A DNA stretch of 64,000 bases, from assembly GCA_031761405.1 (NCBI GenBank), contig JASEVX010000012.1, positions 23,057,723-23,121,722 of the forward strand. Direction: 5' to 3'. The notes under the pieces are model-generated. The model searched no databases and was not told the DNA's origin. It worked only from the letters and a program-made list of their open reading frames with translations. Numbering within the stretch: the first letter of the stretch is position 1; every line of letters begins with the position of its first letter. The stretch is from Serripes groenlandicus (lineage: Eukaryota > Mollusca > Bivalvia > Cardiida > Cardiidae). Shown in pieces: positions 33,006 to 42,959 of this stretch. Both the position numbers and the translations under genes were made by a program.

Positions 33006-34478
33006 ACAATTCACCACAGATGAATCTCACTGGATGGGTCTCACCGACCAGTACAGTGAGGGTAACTACATGTGGAACGATACTGGTACCCAATCGAGTT
33101 TTCTAACTGGGCACCAGGACAACCTGACAACGCTATAGGAGGGGACGAGGACTGTATCATATTCTATACTGATGATGATTTCCTCTGGCACGACGCCCCC
33201 TGTGGTCACTCGCATGAACCCATCTGCGAAAAGGGGTGAGTTGCTTGCAGATACCTAAATAGATCACAGGAATCCGAGTTATTTAGAAAAAAACCCACAA
33301 TACCTCGTTTTAAGATACTACAATGGACCATATGCTATAATAATATTGACCGTAATGTTTTCGTATGAGAAAATTCGGGGTATCCCACACATGACCGTGT
33401 TACTATAAATAGCTTCCCTATACGGTACTATACTATAAAAAATAATGTATTTTTATATAATATATCAAAGCATATGGACCATATAGAGATACTTTTTGTA
33501 GTATCTTAAGGTATTGTGTATTATTCCACAAAACTCGGACACCTGTGCTTACATAAGCAGGCAGTTGTGAGCAGGTTATTGTCTAAGGATATCTCCTTAA
33601 CCCTTCCTATATACACCACATATTCAGCGGACGACTTTGAAATCATCTCAGCAAAAAATGAGGAATATTTCTTTAATTAATATGTTAATTATTAAATAGG
33701 GTTGTGAACATAGTGTGACAAAGGGAGAACTTGCTTAAAAATTCGAATATATCGTTTTACTCAAACATTTCCTGCAAAGGACCCTTATTTTGAAAACAGT
33801 GTTACAGCAGTTCCAATTGCTCATGTCATTCGTGACCCAGCCTTTTTCTCGGGAAAGTGTTACTTGTGATGGTCACTCGGTGAAACTACAATTCGATATG
33901 GCAAAGTAACAATACAATACAATACAAGATCGTTTATTTCATACAAACTACAAGTTTTATAGCAAGTTTTAAAACAAACAAAATTATGACAAAAGACAAT
34001 GAATTTTTCCGAATAGCCCCACGTTAATCCATATACATTAAACTCGTACTTGTTTTTTTCACACACAGAAGTCACCTTTGTAATACAGGATGAGTTGAGT
34101 GAGTATTGTAATGGCATAATTGTGATTGACTGTTTTGAGTGTTGATGAAAGACTAAGTAAGAACAGACTTGTTTATACTCGGAGAAGTTCACCCGGTTCA
34201 ACAAATATTCGATAAGGCATCGAACCAAAGAAATATCATAAATTCCATTAACCCTTTCCCACATACAACAAATCTGCTGGAGACGACTTTTAAAAATATC
34301 TACTCAAAATATGGAAAATCTATATTATTGTAGGTATAATTACTGAAAGATGTTTTCAAAAGTTGTCTGCTGCAGATGCGTCAAAATGCGTCTATCAGGT
34401 GGGAAAGAGTTTATGTCATGCCTATTTTTTAACAGATCTGATGATTTTGGGACCGACAATATAGAGATAATAGGCTGA
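29207..34478 (+). CDS. Secreted C-type lectin CTL2 (five exons; one-base deletion in exon 4)
   Basis: This is a divergent paralogue of CTL1. Exons: 29207-29255 (signal peptide MAAVDFLVVIFSLVLL), 29504-29607, 31191-31284, 33020-33235 and 34436-34478. The last carries the TGA stop, and AATAAA follows at 34540. Intron phases are identical to CTL1, and exons 3 and 5 have identical lengths (94 and 43 nt). The six CTLD cysteines, WMGL, QPD (in GQPDN), ED and WHD are all recognisable. Exon 4 is 216 nt against 217 in CTL1. The frame breaks at about 33088-33090, where a Thr codon has lost one base, and would meet a stop at 33136-33138; downstream of that point the domain continues in another frame. 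This is either a real frameshift (pseudogene or null allele) or an assembly error. The exon 2 donor (GTTGGT) is weaker than the others. Exon 4 ends at a GTGAGT donor, at the same place as in CTL1. Confidence 0.85.
29987..30196 (-). CDS. Unidentified open fragment with possible splice donor, inside CTL2 intron 2 (antisense)
   Basis: An open frame on the minus strand runs from an ATG at 30196-30194 to an excellent donor (ATCAG|GTATGC) at 29987. Its translation has balanced, protein-like composition, with strings such as LPHLNDVKLYSSDVPL, TYLTWSQLRNCNPSWF and RDNLHVFAPEK. A second, partly deleted version lies at about 39335-39422 on the plus strand, keeping VNHTQRPHVND and DNLHVFAPEK. Two diverged copies that preserve amino-acid similarity suggest a coding repeat, either a mobile element or a multigene family. 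I do not recognise the family. The upstream acceptor and neighbouring exons were not found. Confidence 0.35.
30529..30681. mobile_element. TTAA-1 MITE, shortened
   Basis: TTAACCCATTCC at the left, GGGAAAGGGCTAA at the right; the centre is deleted. It lies in CTL2 intron 2. Confidence 0.6.
30895..31132 (-). mobile_element. TTAA-1 MITE, diverged
   Basis: It ends 58 bases before CTL2 exon 3 and contains a (GTT)n run in the right arm. Confidence 0.65.
31299..31457. mobile_element. AGATAAGG-type MITE in CTL2 intron 3
   Basis: GCTCCAGATAAGGAG at the left and CTCCTTATCTGGA at the right, with a GGTACTCAAAAGAGTCGTCTCA core as in the 34799 copy. Confidence 0.55.
31505..31605 (+). mobile_element. SINE-B 3' part
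   Basis: AATGGACCAGTAGCCATGG to GGCGTAAAACACCGTAC. Confidence 0.6.
31800..32660 (+). mobile_element. Tandem-core element with 155-bp units and (GACA)n, in CTL2 intron 3
   Basis: Four-plus units beginning GATATGGAGCGGACACGA, then a (GACA)n run at 32536-32610, then a terminal palindrome (CTCCCCTGTATACAGGGGGAG). Core repeat, tetranucleotide run and end hairpin match the pearl/Helitron-like layout. Confidence 0.65.
32873..33002 (+). mobile_element. SINE-C 5' part beside CTL2 exon 4
   Basis: GGTTGTGCGTTCGAGCAC, then a short body and a (CAAT)n tail that ends 17 bases before the exon 4 acceptor. Confidence 0.7.
33597..33862. mobile_element. TTAA-1 MITE, diverged
   Basis: TTAACCCTTCCTATATACACC at the left; the right end reads CGGGAAAGTGTTAC. 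It lies in CTL2 intron 4. Confidence 0.55.
34248..34413 (+). mobile_element. TTAA-1 MITE next to CTL2 exon 5
   Basis: A shortened copy that stops 22 bases before the exon 5 acceptor, so the polypyrimidine tract lies directly beyond it. Confidence 0.7.
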
Positions 34479-34539
34479 TAGAGGAGGAAGGATGTTCAAT
34501 CAGGAAAGAGTGTTCCTATGTAATTACGCAAAGTGTTGT

Positions 34540-34545
34540 AATAAA
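34540..34545 (+). promoter_or_regulatory. Poly(A) signal of CTL2
   Basis: AATAAA lies about 60 bases after the exon 5 stop, with a second at about 34548. Confidence 0.55.
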
Positions 34546-34798
34546 AATAAATAAAATTGCGTTAAAAAGGTGCCTGGAAGTTATTTTATTCTGTTATTGC
34601 GTCTCCCGATGTGTACCGGGATACTATCACGAGATATCCCGTGATCTCCCGTTTTCTCCCGTGGAATGATGCCATAATTGATTTGACGCAATTTTCCCCG
34701 ATTTTTTTTCTATCTTGATAGAGGACATAGTTTAGGGTCCAATTCAACTAATCTTTTCAAGCGCTAGGTAATACTTAAATACTTCAAACTAAATTCAG

Positions 34799-35003
34799 AG
34801 GTCTAGATAAGGAGGGGTATTCAGCTCTTTTCTCCACAATTTCTCTCTTATTATTAAAGCAAACTCTATGTTGTGGGTACTCAAAAGAATCGTCTCACTG
34901 AGACGATTCTTTTGAGTACCACAACATAGGGTTTAAAGGTCAAATAAGGGTTTTAGAAAAGGGTTTTAGAACATGAAAAACGCCCCTTATCTAGAGCTCC
35001 GAC
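34799..35003. mobile_element. AGATAAGG-type MITE with 30-bp perfect stem
   Basis: Outer words TCTAGATAAGG and CCTTATCTAGAG. The core at 34867-34930 is an almost perfect hairpin around GTCTCACTGAGAC. Fragments of the family lie at 14530-14552, 27750-27840 and 45936-45975. Confidence 0.6.
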
Positions 35004-35142
35004 TTAAAAGCATATTTCATTATTTTTGTTTTTCCAATATTTTGTAAAACATGAATGGTGGATCTTTTTTTTTTTAAAGTAAATGACTTTGTTGACATAA
35101 ATACACACTACTTGTTAAATGGAATCTTTTGACATTTTTCCA

Positions 35143-35650
35143 GGTACTAGCCGCGATGCACGTTGCTTAATGCTTAACTTCGAGAAAAAGCAGATGACTC
35201 TGTCTCTATGCTGGAGAATGACCTGCAATCAATATCAGTCTTCCACACGAAGATCTTATGGAGAATCTATCCAACATTTGTACCTGCCAGTCTCAAATCA
35301 AGACATTCTTTCCAGGGTTAGTTTAGTGAATCTTGTAACGTGTGCCGGGTCCTCCGTGAAGTTGAGCCATCCAGGGACACTCACCCAGGCACTTACCGCG
35401 ATGCACGTTGCTTAACTTCGAGAACAAGTCGATGACTCAGTCTCTATGCTGAAGAATGGTTTCAAATGACCTACAATCAATATCAGTCTTCCACAACATG
35501 AACTTCTTATGGAGAATCTATCCAACAGTTTTACCCGCCAGTCTCAAATCAACACATTCTTACCAGGGTTAATTTGGTAAATATTGTAATGTGTACCGGG
35601 TCCTTCACGGAGTAGAGCCATCCAGGGACACTCATCCAGGCACTAACCGC
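35143..35650 (+). repeat. Tandem duplication of about 250 bp
   Basis: Two copies sharing GATGCACGTTGCTTAACTTCGAG and TCAATATCAGTCTTCCACA. Both translate in part to gag-like text (HPGTLTQALTAM), so a decayed retroelement gag is possible. Confidence 0.5.
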
Positions 35651-37032
35651 GATGCTGGTTGCTTACCTTTCAGAAGCCAATCACAACGTCGCTAAAAAAG
35701 TCGACTTGAAGGAACCAGTACACGTTGCAATATTTAGGAAAAGCAGATTGAGATGGACTTGGCAAACAGTTAGATAATAAACAGTCAACATAACATGAAT
35801 ATCCGTGCATTGGACACCAGAAGTTAGAATGAAAAGAGGAGTTAACAAAAATCAACCCGGTCGCCGCACTATAGAGGGTGAACTAAAGAACATCAACTGG
35901 ACTCGAGGATCATTTCAGAAAATCATTTGTTACTACCCTACATGAAACTAGGGATACATGGCAATAAGTAAGTAGTAGACCTTTTAATAAACGTGTTTTC
36001 CCCATTACATGACCATATAGGGCATACACATGTGTAAACAGAAATGTAAAATGGCGGACATGAGGATTTTGTTTCCGCTACGATCCCTACAAGTCCAAAC
36101 AAGTAAAATGTCCACAACTTGATGTTTGGAATCAATACATAAACAATGAAGCAAACTACTCTCGGAGTTAGAAAGGTTAAATCGGCTTGGCCCAAAAGAG
36201 GTTGTCTTTATAACATTTTGTTTGCTACATCATGCCCATAGGGCGCCGAAATACGCGGTGAATGCTTGATCATATAATGTAATGTGTGGGGAGGCAACTT
36301 GACCGTGAGGTTGCAGGATGTGTGTACGATTAGGTGACGAACGGGTAAGAAATGAGCCGTTCCACGAGAAAATCCAACATTATGGACTCTTTGCGTAATG
36401 CACGACCCAGATCAGCCTGCGCAGGCTTATCCGGGTCGACACATTCCGTCTCAGGGGTTTAGAGGTATACAGTAATTCCTAAAACAGAAAATGCACAGTA
36501 GGCGAAAAGTATCTGTCCGGGTTAGCCTGCGCGGCATGTCTAGGATGATCCGGGTCGATACTTTACGCAGTGTTCACAATGTTGGTTTTCTGGTGGGTCG
36601 GCTCATATTTCTTCTTCTTAGAGCTTCAAAACGGAATAACGCCACTGTTCTTCTGCGAATTCTGTGAATGTGTTTGCGAAAAAAATACAACATTACTCGT
36701 TATTAATTCCGATGCTTAATGTTGTAAATAGTCGAGTGAAACCCGATTAAAATGTAAGATAGCATGATATGGGTAAATATGTTATTTATGTCGTAATAAC
36801 TGCGAAGTCAATACCGATGTTTTGAAAATGTCTTTGAGGTGACGAAGTCATGGTTTAGCGCTGGAATATGTTCATCGGAAAACCCAGGGATGCGTCGTGA
36901 CTGAGGTGTTAGTAATATGTAACGTAATGTCCCCCTTCTTACACGCTACGCACATGCTACGAACGGCATAGCGTCTATATCTGAGCAATAACGTTACGAT
37001 GTTACCATAGAAACAAGCAAGCTTTATAAGCC
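35651..37032. other. No gene recognised apart from the MITE at 36353
   Basis: An ATGGCGGACATG start at 36038 opens a short frame before a GTAAAA, but no downstream exon matches it. Confidence 0.3.
36353..36606. mobile_element. Inverted-repeat MITE (GAGCCGTTCCACGAGAAAA)
   Basis: The left arm AAATCCAACATTATGGAC...GATCAGCCTGCGCAGG is mirrored by the right arm ...ACAATGTTGGTTTTCTGG. Related sequence at 40325-40580 and an arm fragment at 24656-24682. Confidence 0.6.
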
Positions 37033-37205
37033 TTAACCCCCTTTCCAGCATACAACAAATCTGTAGCAGACGTCTATGAAACTTTCTTGGCAGAATATCA
37101 AATACCTCTTTAAATGAAATTGAACAATTTATCATTATGCCACAATGATTTCAAAAGTTGTCTGCTACAGAGGCCTCAGAAAGCGTCTGTATCTGGGAAA
37201 GGGTA
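37033..37205. mobile_element. TTAA-1 MITE, shortened
   Basis: Both ends are recognisable (CCCCTTTCCAGC and GGGAAAGGGT); the centre is shortened. Confidence 0.65.
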
Positions 37206-37327
37206 AGTTTGGAAATGATAGGCTGGGTTTTTGATGAGCGTTCAAAAGCTATGATTGTGCAGTGCGTAGTATATCTGGCGTAGATGAAGATATGTTATTT
37301 GTTGTTCCTACACACTGTATTTAGTAA

Positions 37328-37455
37328 TTAAACCCGTCCCATATACGGACGTTTTCTGACGCTTTTTGATAACATGGTGGCAAAATAAGAAATTGCTCAT
37401 CATGAGCAATTTCACCTTTTTTGTCACAATGTTTCTAACTCCAGTTAATTTTCCA
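37328..37455 (-). mobile_element. TTAA-1 MITE, half
   Basis: Left end plus central hairpin (GAAATTGCTCATCATGAGCAATTTC). Confidence 0.55.
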
Positions 37456-37663
37456 ACTTCTGTTTAAAAAAAACCTGCTTTAGTATCTGATGTCGATGTT
37501 TCAAAAAGTATTTTATGTCAATAATGATCGGAATGACTATGGATCGCTGATATAGCCAGAATAGAATCACCAAAGTAAAAGTAAAAGTTTTACTCTGCTT
37601 ACAGTATATTACTGACTTAGATGCAACAGTTGTTATTTAACAGAAACATGTCAATATATCGAC

Positions 37664-37776
37664 TTGAACCCTTTCGCTGCCAATTGAAGGCTTTTGCAAA
37701 CAATGCATTTTAGGTGAGACATCTCGTAACGAGCTGTCTCACCTGAAAACTGCATTGTTTGCCACTTAGACATTAA
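37664..37776 (+). mobile_element. TTAA-3 MITE, second copy
   Basis: AACCCTTTCGCTGCC start, the same core hairpin as the 7860 copy, right flank TTAA. Confidence 0.65.
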
Positions 37777-38039
37777 ATTTAACAAAATGTTCTGTTGGAC
37801 GAAAAATGGAATGGAGTTGTCCAATTCTCAACATGGAAGAATCGACTTTGTAACTTTCGGCATGTTTAAAGGTCAACTAACGATAAATCAGCCTTGTCAC
37901 ACGAAATCAATCGACCATCGGTACTTTGCGAGTATATCCACATTTTTCTGTTCCTCTGCGCAGCAACCTGGTCATAATTTTCCCCTTTCGTAATCTAGTC
38001 GTGAAATCATCAGGGTAGCCTCTGGCGGAACGATCGCTA

Positions 38040-38206
38040 TTAACCCTTTCCCTCATACGACAATTCTGCAGCAGACGACTTTGAACATACTTTGTCAAAG
38101 AATAGAAAATCTCTATAATTGAATGGATAACCTATGACGAAAAGTGGAAAACATTGTGGAAAAAGGAGAAATTGCTCACTATGTTTTCAAAAAGCCGTCT
38201 GCTGCA
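38040..38206 (+). mobile_element. TTAA-1 MITE, right end truncated
   Basis: Near-reference left half; it stops in GTCTGCTGCA without the terminal repeat. Confidence 0.75.
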
Positions 38207-39007
38207 TTTTCGAGTGACATACTTCTCAAACGTTGACCCAAATTGTGAAAGATAGACAAGTATTTGGTATTCCAATTCGAACAACTAAGGCAAACAGTAG
38301 AGAAAGAACACACGGAGAACTGCGTTTGAAACACAGGAATTTAATCTTTTATCTGATATCTGGTATTTTTAGACTTGTTTTGTTTGAAAACATCTGCAGA
38401 AGAATATAATTAGAATTTTGAAGCTTAAGTTTGCTATATACAGTTGAAAACATATCGGAAAAAGGCAAACGTTCTTGTTTTGAGAAAGTAATCCTTGTCC
38501 TAAAGTGTTTTCAAAAATCGTCCGCTTCATCAGGCGCCATAATGTTGTATCAGGGAAGGTTTAAAAGTACTAGTACTGCCCTAGTTCAGTATAACATGTG
38601 TGTAGCTCACGTTTGCCGATCAACTAATCAAATAACAACTACTGTCATGAAAGCTGTAATTTGATTGGATCATTGGTAGATAATTAACCGTGAGCTACCA
38701 AGCTATTTCGAAATACTGTTGAAAATTGCGTAAAACACCATTAAAACAAACGGTATAACTGAACGAACTGCTCATTTCGTCTGCTTTTCCTATGTAGCCC
38801 CACGCTGGGCGCCATTGTAACAGTCCTAAAAGATCCGACCCGAACAGGGCTCGAACCTTGGACCTCTTGGTCATCTACCACGTCGCTATGAAAGCTAGCT
38901 CCATATAAGAGCCCCCTTATACATATGACTTGGCTACATTTTGAGCATCCCAAACGTGACCTCTGAATCTTTAAACTACGACAAATGACAAACAAACTAG
39001 ATAAACA
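38207..39007. other. No gene recognised; decayed repeats
   Basis: A degenerate TTAA-1-like hairpin at about 38320-38560, a SINE tail at 38700-38745, and the tRNA-like fragment at 38800. Confidence 0.4.
38800..38960 (-). mobile_element. tRNA-like or LTR-like repeat fragment
   Basis: The minus strand reads TAGCGACGTGGTAGATGACC and GGTTCGAGCCCTG (box B-like), then ATGGCGCCCAGCGTGGGGC, which resembles a primer-binding site. It is either a SINE or an LTR remnant. A relative of the head lies at 53818-53890. Confidence 0.35.
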
Positions 39008-39231
39008 TAAATCCTCATACGGCAATTCTGGAGCAGACGACTTTAAACGTATTTTGTCAAAAAATAGAAAATCTCCATAATTGAATGGATAACCTATGAC
39101 AAAAAGGGGAAAACATTGTGACAAAAGGAGAAATTGCACGTTTTGTGCAATTTCTTCTTTTGTTACTATGTTTTCAAAAAGCCGTCTGCTGCATAGGCGT
39201 CAGAAAGCGTCTATATGAGGGAAAGGGTTAA
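39008..39231 (+). mobile_element. TTAA-1 MITE
   Basis: The first bases of the left end are lost (starts at TCCTCATACGGC); the right end GGGAAAGGGTTAA is intact. Confidence 0.8.
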
Positions 39232-39252
39232 GCTGCAATATTAAGCACCAAG

Positions 39253-39300
39253 GGGGATAATCCATTACTACCGTTTTAAACGATAGTAATGGATTATCCA
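39253..39300. repeat. Perfect short palindrome
   Basis: GGATAATCCATTACTACCGT with its inverse ATCGTTTAAACG... forms a 20-bp stem. Confidence 0.65.
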
Positions 39301-39334
39301 ACACAAACTATAATTTATGATTGGCGTGTGAACC

Positions 39335-39425
39335 ACACCCAACGTCCACATGTAAATGACGCAACACGTCGTGTTTGAACTGCGCATGACAATTTGCATG
39401 TATTTGCACCAGAAAAAAAGGCAGG
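39335..39425 (+). pseudogene. Decayed second copy of the unidentified fragment
   Basis: The plus-strand translation resembles the 29987-30196 fragment at both ends (NHTQRPHVND and DNLHVFAPEK). It carries an in-frame stop and a deletion of roughly 30 codons between them. It ends at a possible donor, GCAG|GTAAAT. Confidence 0.35.
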
Positions 39426-39484
39426 TAAATAGCTATAGTGACTCCTTGTTTGAAAAAGCGAGTTAACAGCAGTAACTGTCCCTT

Positions 39485-39695
39485 ATCCTACTAGTTCGAT
39501 CCCCGGCCGGGCTATACCAAAGACTTTAAAAACTGTAGTAATGGCTTCCCTCCTTGGCGCTCTGGGTTGCCAGGTTAACATTAAGACTGGCTTGGGTCAG
39601 GATAAATGGACCAGTAGTACTGGTAGCTTTCCCAGGAAACGCCGTGATGTAACTGACAAGTTGTTGCAAGCGGCATAAAACACCAAACAATCCTA
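39485..39695 (+). mobile_element. SINE-B, head truncated
   Basis: From GTTCGATCCCCGGCC to GCGGCATAAAACACCAAAC. Confidence 0.75.
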
Positions 39696-39938
39696 ATCCT
39701 ACTTGTATATAACACCATATGCGAACTCGAATACTTCACTGTGCGTATATTGAATCTGACGATACCGCACAATAGGTCGTCTCCAATTGACCGTATATAT
39801 TTAAATATTCATGAGCAGGTTCTCATTTGTCTGTCCAATGAAATCGCGCGATACAACCAATGCTCGTCCATCACTGCTTGACTAGTTCGTTTATGTTTGG
39901 TATTTTTTACCTACATCTCTACACGTCTTTCCACATAG

Positions 39939-40175
39939 CCCACTTGGACCCCTTTGATAGTGCGCAGGAGAGCTAAAAATGAGCCTAGTGAAGAAAGTAT
40001 ACCATGGTCAGATTATATGAATGTGCAAGATGATCTTGTTCGCAAAATACTGATTAAAGTGAATCTAAGCCGTATCGGCAAATGGTGTTGGGAATTGCAG
40101 GACAGCGGTTCAGAATATTATCTTTTTTTTCTCTTTCAGACGAGGATAACTGCATTTGGGTTAAAACAAATGTGA
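39939..40175 (+). CDS. Open frame of unknown nature behind an acceptor-like site
   Basis: An open frame follows TCTTTCCACATAG and contains strings such as PSEESIPWSDYMNVQDD and LIKVNLSRIGKWCWEL. A second acceptor-like tract (TTTTCTCTTTCAG) inside it opens another frame to about 40240. No family is recognised and no partner exons were found. It may be a decayed transposon fragment or chance. Confidence 0.15.
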   Translation, partial: PTWTPLIVRRRAKNEPSEESIPWSDYMNVQDDLVRKILIKVNLSRIGKWCWELQDSGSEYYLFFLFQTRITAFGLKQM

Positions 40176-40324
40176 CTGTAGTGTACACTGACTTAAACAG
40201 TTCCATTTACACGGAGAATATAAATTATGCTAAAAATGTATGAACATTTACATATTTACCAAGTCACGCAGGGGCGTTGCTCCCTTTAGGCACTGTAGGC
40301 ACGTGCCTACACATTTTTTCTAAA

Positions 40325-40580
40325 AATGCCCCCAAAGCTGCGGCAATACACATCTGCGTAATGTATCGACCAGATCAGCCTGCGCTGTCCGCGCAGACTG
40401 ATCCGGCCGACACATTCCGTCTAAGGGTGGATAGATAGCGTAGTGATTACTGAAACAGAAAATCCACAGGAGGCGGAAAGTGTATATCCGGGTACGCCTG
40501 TGTGGTATGCTTAGGCTGATCCGGGTCGATACTTTACGCAGAGTCCACAATGTTGCTTTTCTCACGAGACGGCCTACACA
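40325..40580. mobile_element. Second copy of the GATCAGCCTGCGC MITE
   Basis: Shares the GATCAGCCTGCGC, ACACATTCCGTCT and TACTTTACGCAGAGTCCACAATG words with the 36353 copy; its left end is lost. Confidence 0.55.
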
Positions 40581-40847
40581 TTGATTATTGCCAAGCTACG
40601 CCCCTGAAGTGTCTACGTAGTTTAATTTTGTCTTTGGGACGAAAGGTGCCGTGCTCAGATCATTTTCCAGTCATGTGAATAAAAACAACACCACCCTGTA
40701 TTATTCGTTGTAATTTGAAAGATTCGAGAATGAATCTTCACATTGCTGTAGGAAAATGTATTAGAATGGTATGTTCGATAAATTAACTACTACAATATCG
40801 TTTATTGAGACGTGGTTGCACTTAATTAGAATATTAAAAGATCGGTT

Positions 40848-41068
40848 GGGATTTGACGCCGTTTTCAACAATATGTCAGTCATATCACGGCTGTCAGTTA
40901 ACCTACCTATTATTTCCTGGCGTTCTTTCAAAACAAATGGCTTCATTTCCAATTAGACTATTCCACAATTGGTGGAAAACGAATGATGCATTGTCTTTTG
41001 ACTTGGGGTTCGAACTTTCAAACTTTGGAATAACAGCCCGCGTCGCTAATTGGGCTCGGCATTTCTTT
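40848..41068 (-). mobile_element. SINE-C, diverged
   Basis: Tail GATTTGACGCCGTTTTCAAC through the body; head decayed. Confidence 0.6.
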
Positions 41069-41445
41069 TTAAATAGCTAGGTTATTTAATATTTAGGGAG
41101 GCAAGCATAGTAGTAGTATAGCTAAGATAACCGCTAATACGAGAGGTATAATTACATTAACCCTCACAGTATGGTTTAACGTCCAACGTTGATAGTCTAA
41201 TGTCGGCCTTGATTTCGAATCCGCAGATCTATGTGTTGTGAAGAAAACGCACATATAGTCAAATATGTGCTAAATACCACCTTTGTATAGCAGGTCCCTG
41301 TCTATTGCAACCACACTTTTAATTGTTCCAATTACTCACTTTCTGCAATTAAAGCCAAGGCCAGATTGTTATATTCCATGAGGTCTTTAAACACAGGCTG
41401 GAATATATCTTATGATTGTGTTTACCAAACAAGAATTTACTTAAG

Positions 41446-41610
41446 GATAGATTCTTATTTTTCGTGCGTTCATACAGCATGAACGCTCGGCCGCGGCCGA
41501 GCAGTATAGCGCACGAAAAATAGTATCAATCTATTTATATTTGCCTAGTCCTTTGTCCTTCTATAGTCGAGTTTGATCTATACAAAGGACTATAGGCAAA
41601 TGTAAATATA
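41446..41610. repeat. Two adjacent palindromes upstream of the DIRS remnant
   Basis: 41446-41536: TAGATTCTTATTTTTCGTGCG mirrored by CGCACGAAAAATAGTATCAATCTA, around GCTCGGCCGCGGCCGAGC. 41537-41610: TTTGCCTAGTCCTTTGT mirrored by ACAAAGGACTATAGGCAAA. Confidence 0.7.
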
Positions 41611-42388
41611 CTAAATTAAAAGAATGCATATGTTGGAATAATGTTTATAGGTGAGCACTCCATAACTTTTAATTGCTGGTAATTGATGGTACAACGTATA
41701 GCTGAGTACCTTTATCCTCACGGAGAGAAGCTACAAAACCGGTTTTTGTATACGCACGAGATGTATGTGCTATAGCTATTTATAGCTTGGGCGTTTCGAG
41801 AACTCACTTCTAGCGAGACAAACGACAGAGGCAGTCGCATCTTTATTCCAAATCAAGGAAGACGATCCGAATTCAAGCGGCAGTATCCAGCAACTGATAG
41901 ACGAAAGACTTAAAGAGTTTCACTCCAGACGCATACATCGGAGATTATAGCTAGCATGGAAAGCGTTTTTGAAAAGATAAGTGGGACTTCTAATTGTCCT
42001 CAATTATCACAGATTAGCAACATAATAAGTGGGCATTCATTTAAACGTAAATCTAATGAAGAGCAGTTTAAATTCAACTCGAAAGTCAATGTTGCTCTAG
42101 AAGATGTTGACCATTTGCTGCAAGTTGACAAACAATTTGAATGTCGACAAAGGATAGCAGAAGGTACATTTTATTAAAAGATGAATTCATTATTTTAGTT
42201 TAATTTTTTAAACTATTTATTCAGCTGTCCAGGTAAAATAACCTTAAGTATTTAACGCTAACTATTTCTTTTTAAAAGTAATGGCTAAATGGCAGTATAC
42301 CTACGGCGTAGGCATTATGAAAGGGTCGAGGTTATTGATTGTTGTCGGTACTAGTGACACGATTTAAATTCAGTATTTGTGAAAGAAT

Positions 42389-42958
42389 TTGTTTTATATT
42401 TTAGCCAAGAGTTCAGTGGTGCACAAACAGAAATTAATAAGATTGGCCGATTCCTCGGAATTTGGATGGCGGGTGGTAACGGAGTATGAGGCCAACCCTC
42501 TTGCCAGTGACTCCGATGATGAGAAACGCATGTACAAGACTGAGGCTAGAGCTTCCAAAAAGTTGAAAGCGGAAAAGACGAAGAAATGTCGGACATCGAA
42601 GGCTTGGCCATATCGGAAAGGGGCTAACAATGTATCAACGACGTCGACGCCGTCTCCTGCACAGCCTACCCGCAGACCTGGGCTTTGTTTTGATTGTGGT
42701 AAACCAGGCCATTGGAGGGGCTCGCCTGATTGTCAGGGAAATGCATCGCAAAATAAGATAAGTATCAATACTTCGGCAATAATTCAGAATAAATCCGGTC
42801 GGTCTTTAACAAGTGTTGTACACTGTTTGGAAAAGGCGGAAAAAGGTGAATTAAAAGTTATATCACCAGCTGGCAGGCTAAATTACAATAGTGGGAAGAA
42901 GCCACTGATAGTGTGTATATACATGATACTGTTGAAAACGGTTTCAAAATACCTTTAA
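42389..42958 (+). pseudogene. Gag-like ORF of the DIRS remnant with CCHC zinc knuckle
   Basis: This is the longest intact piece of the element. If spliced from 42163 to 42405, it continues the upstream frame seamlessly (reading ...RQRIAEAKSSVVHKQK). A basic stretch (KKLKAEKTKK) precedes the knuckle CxxCxxxxHx(6)C; the last spacing is longer than the canonical four. It may be part of one gag protein of about 260 residues. Confidence 0.6.
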
Positions 42959-42959
42959 A

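Noticed and set aside
36038..36103. ATGGCGGACATG start with a possible donor
   Set aside because: The context is plausible for a first exon, but no matching downstream exon was found.
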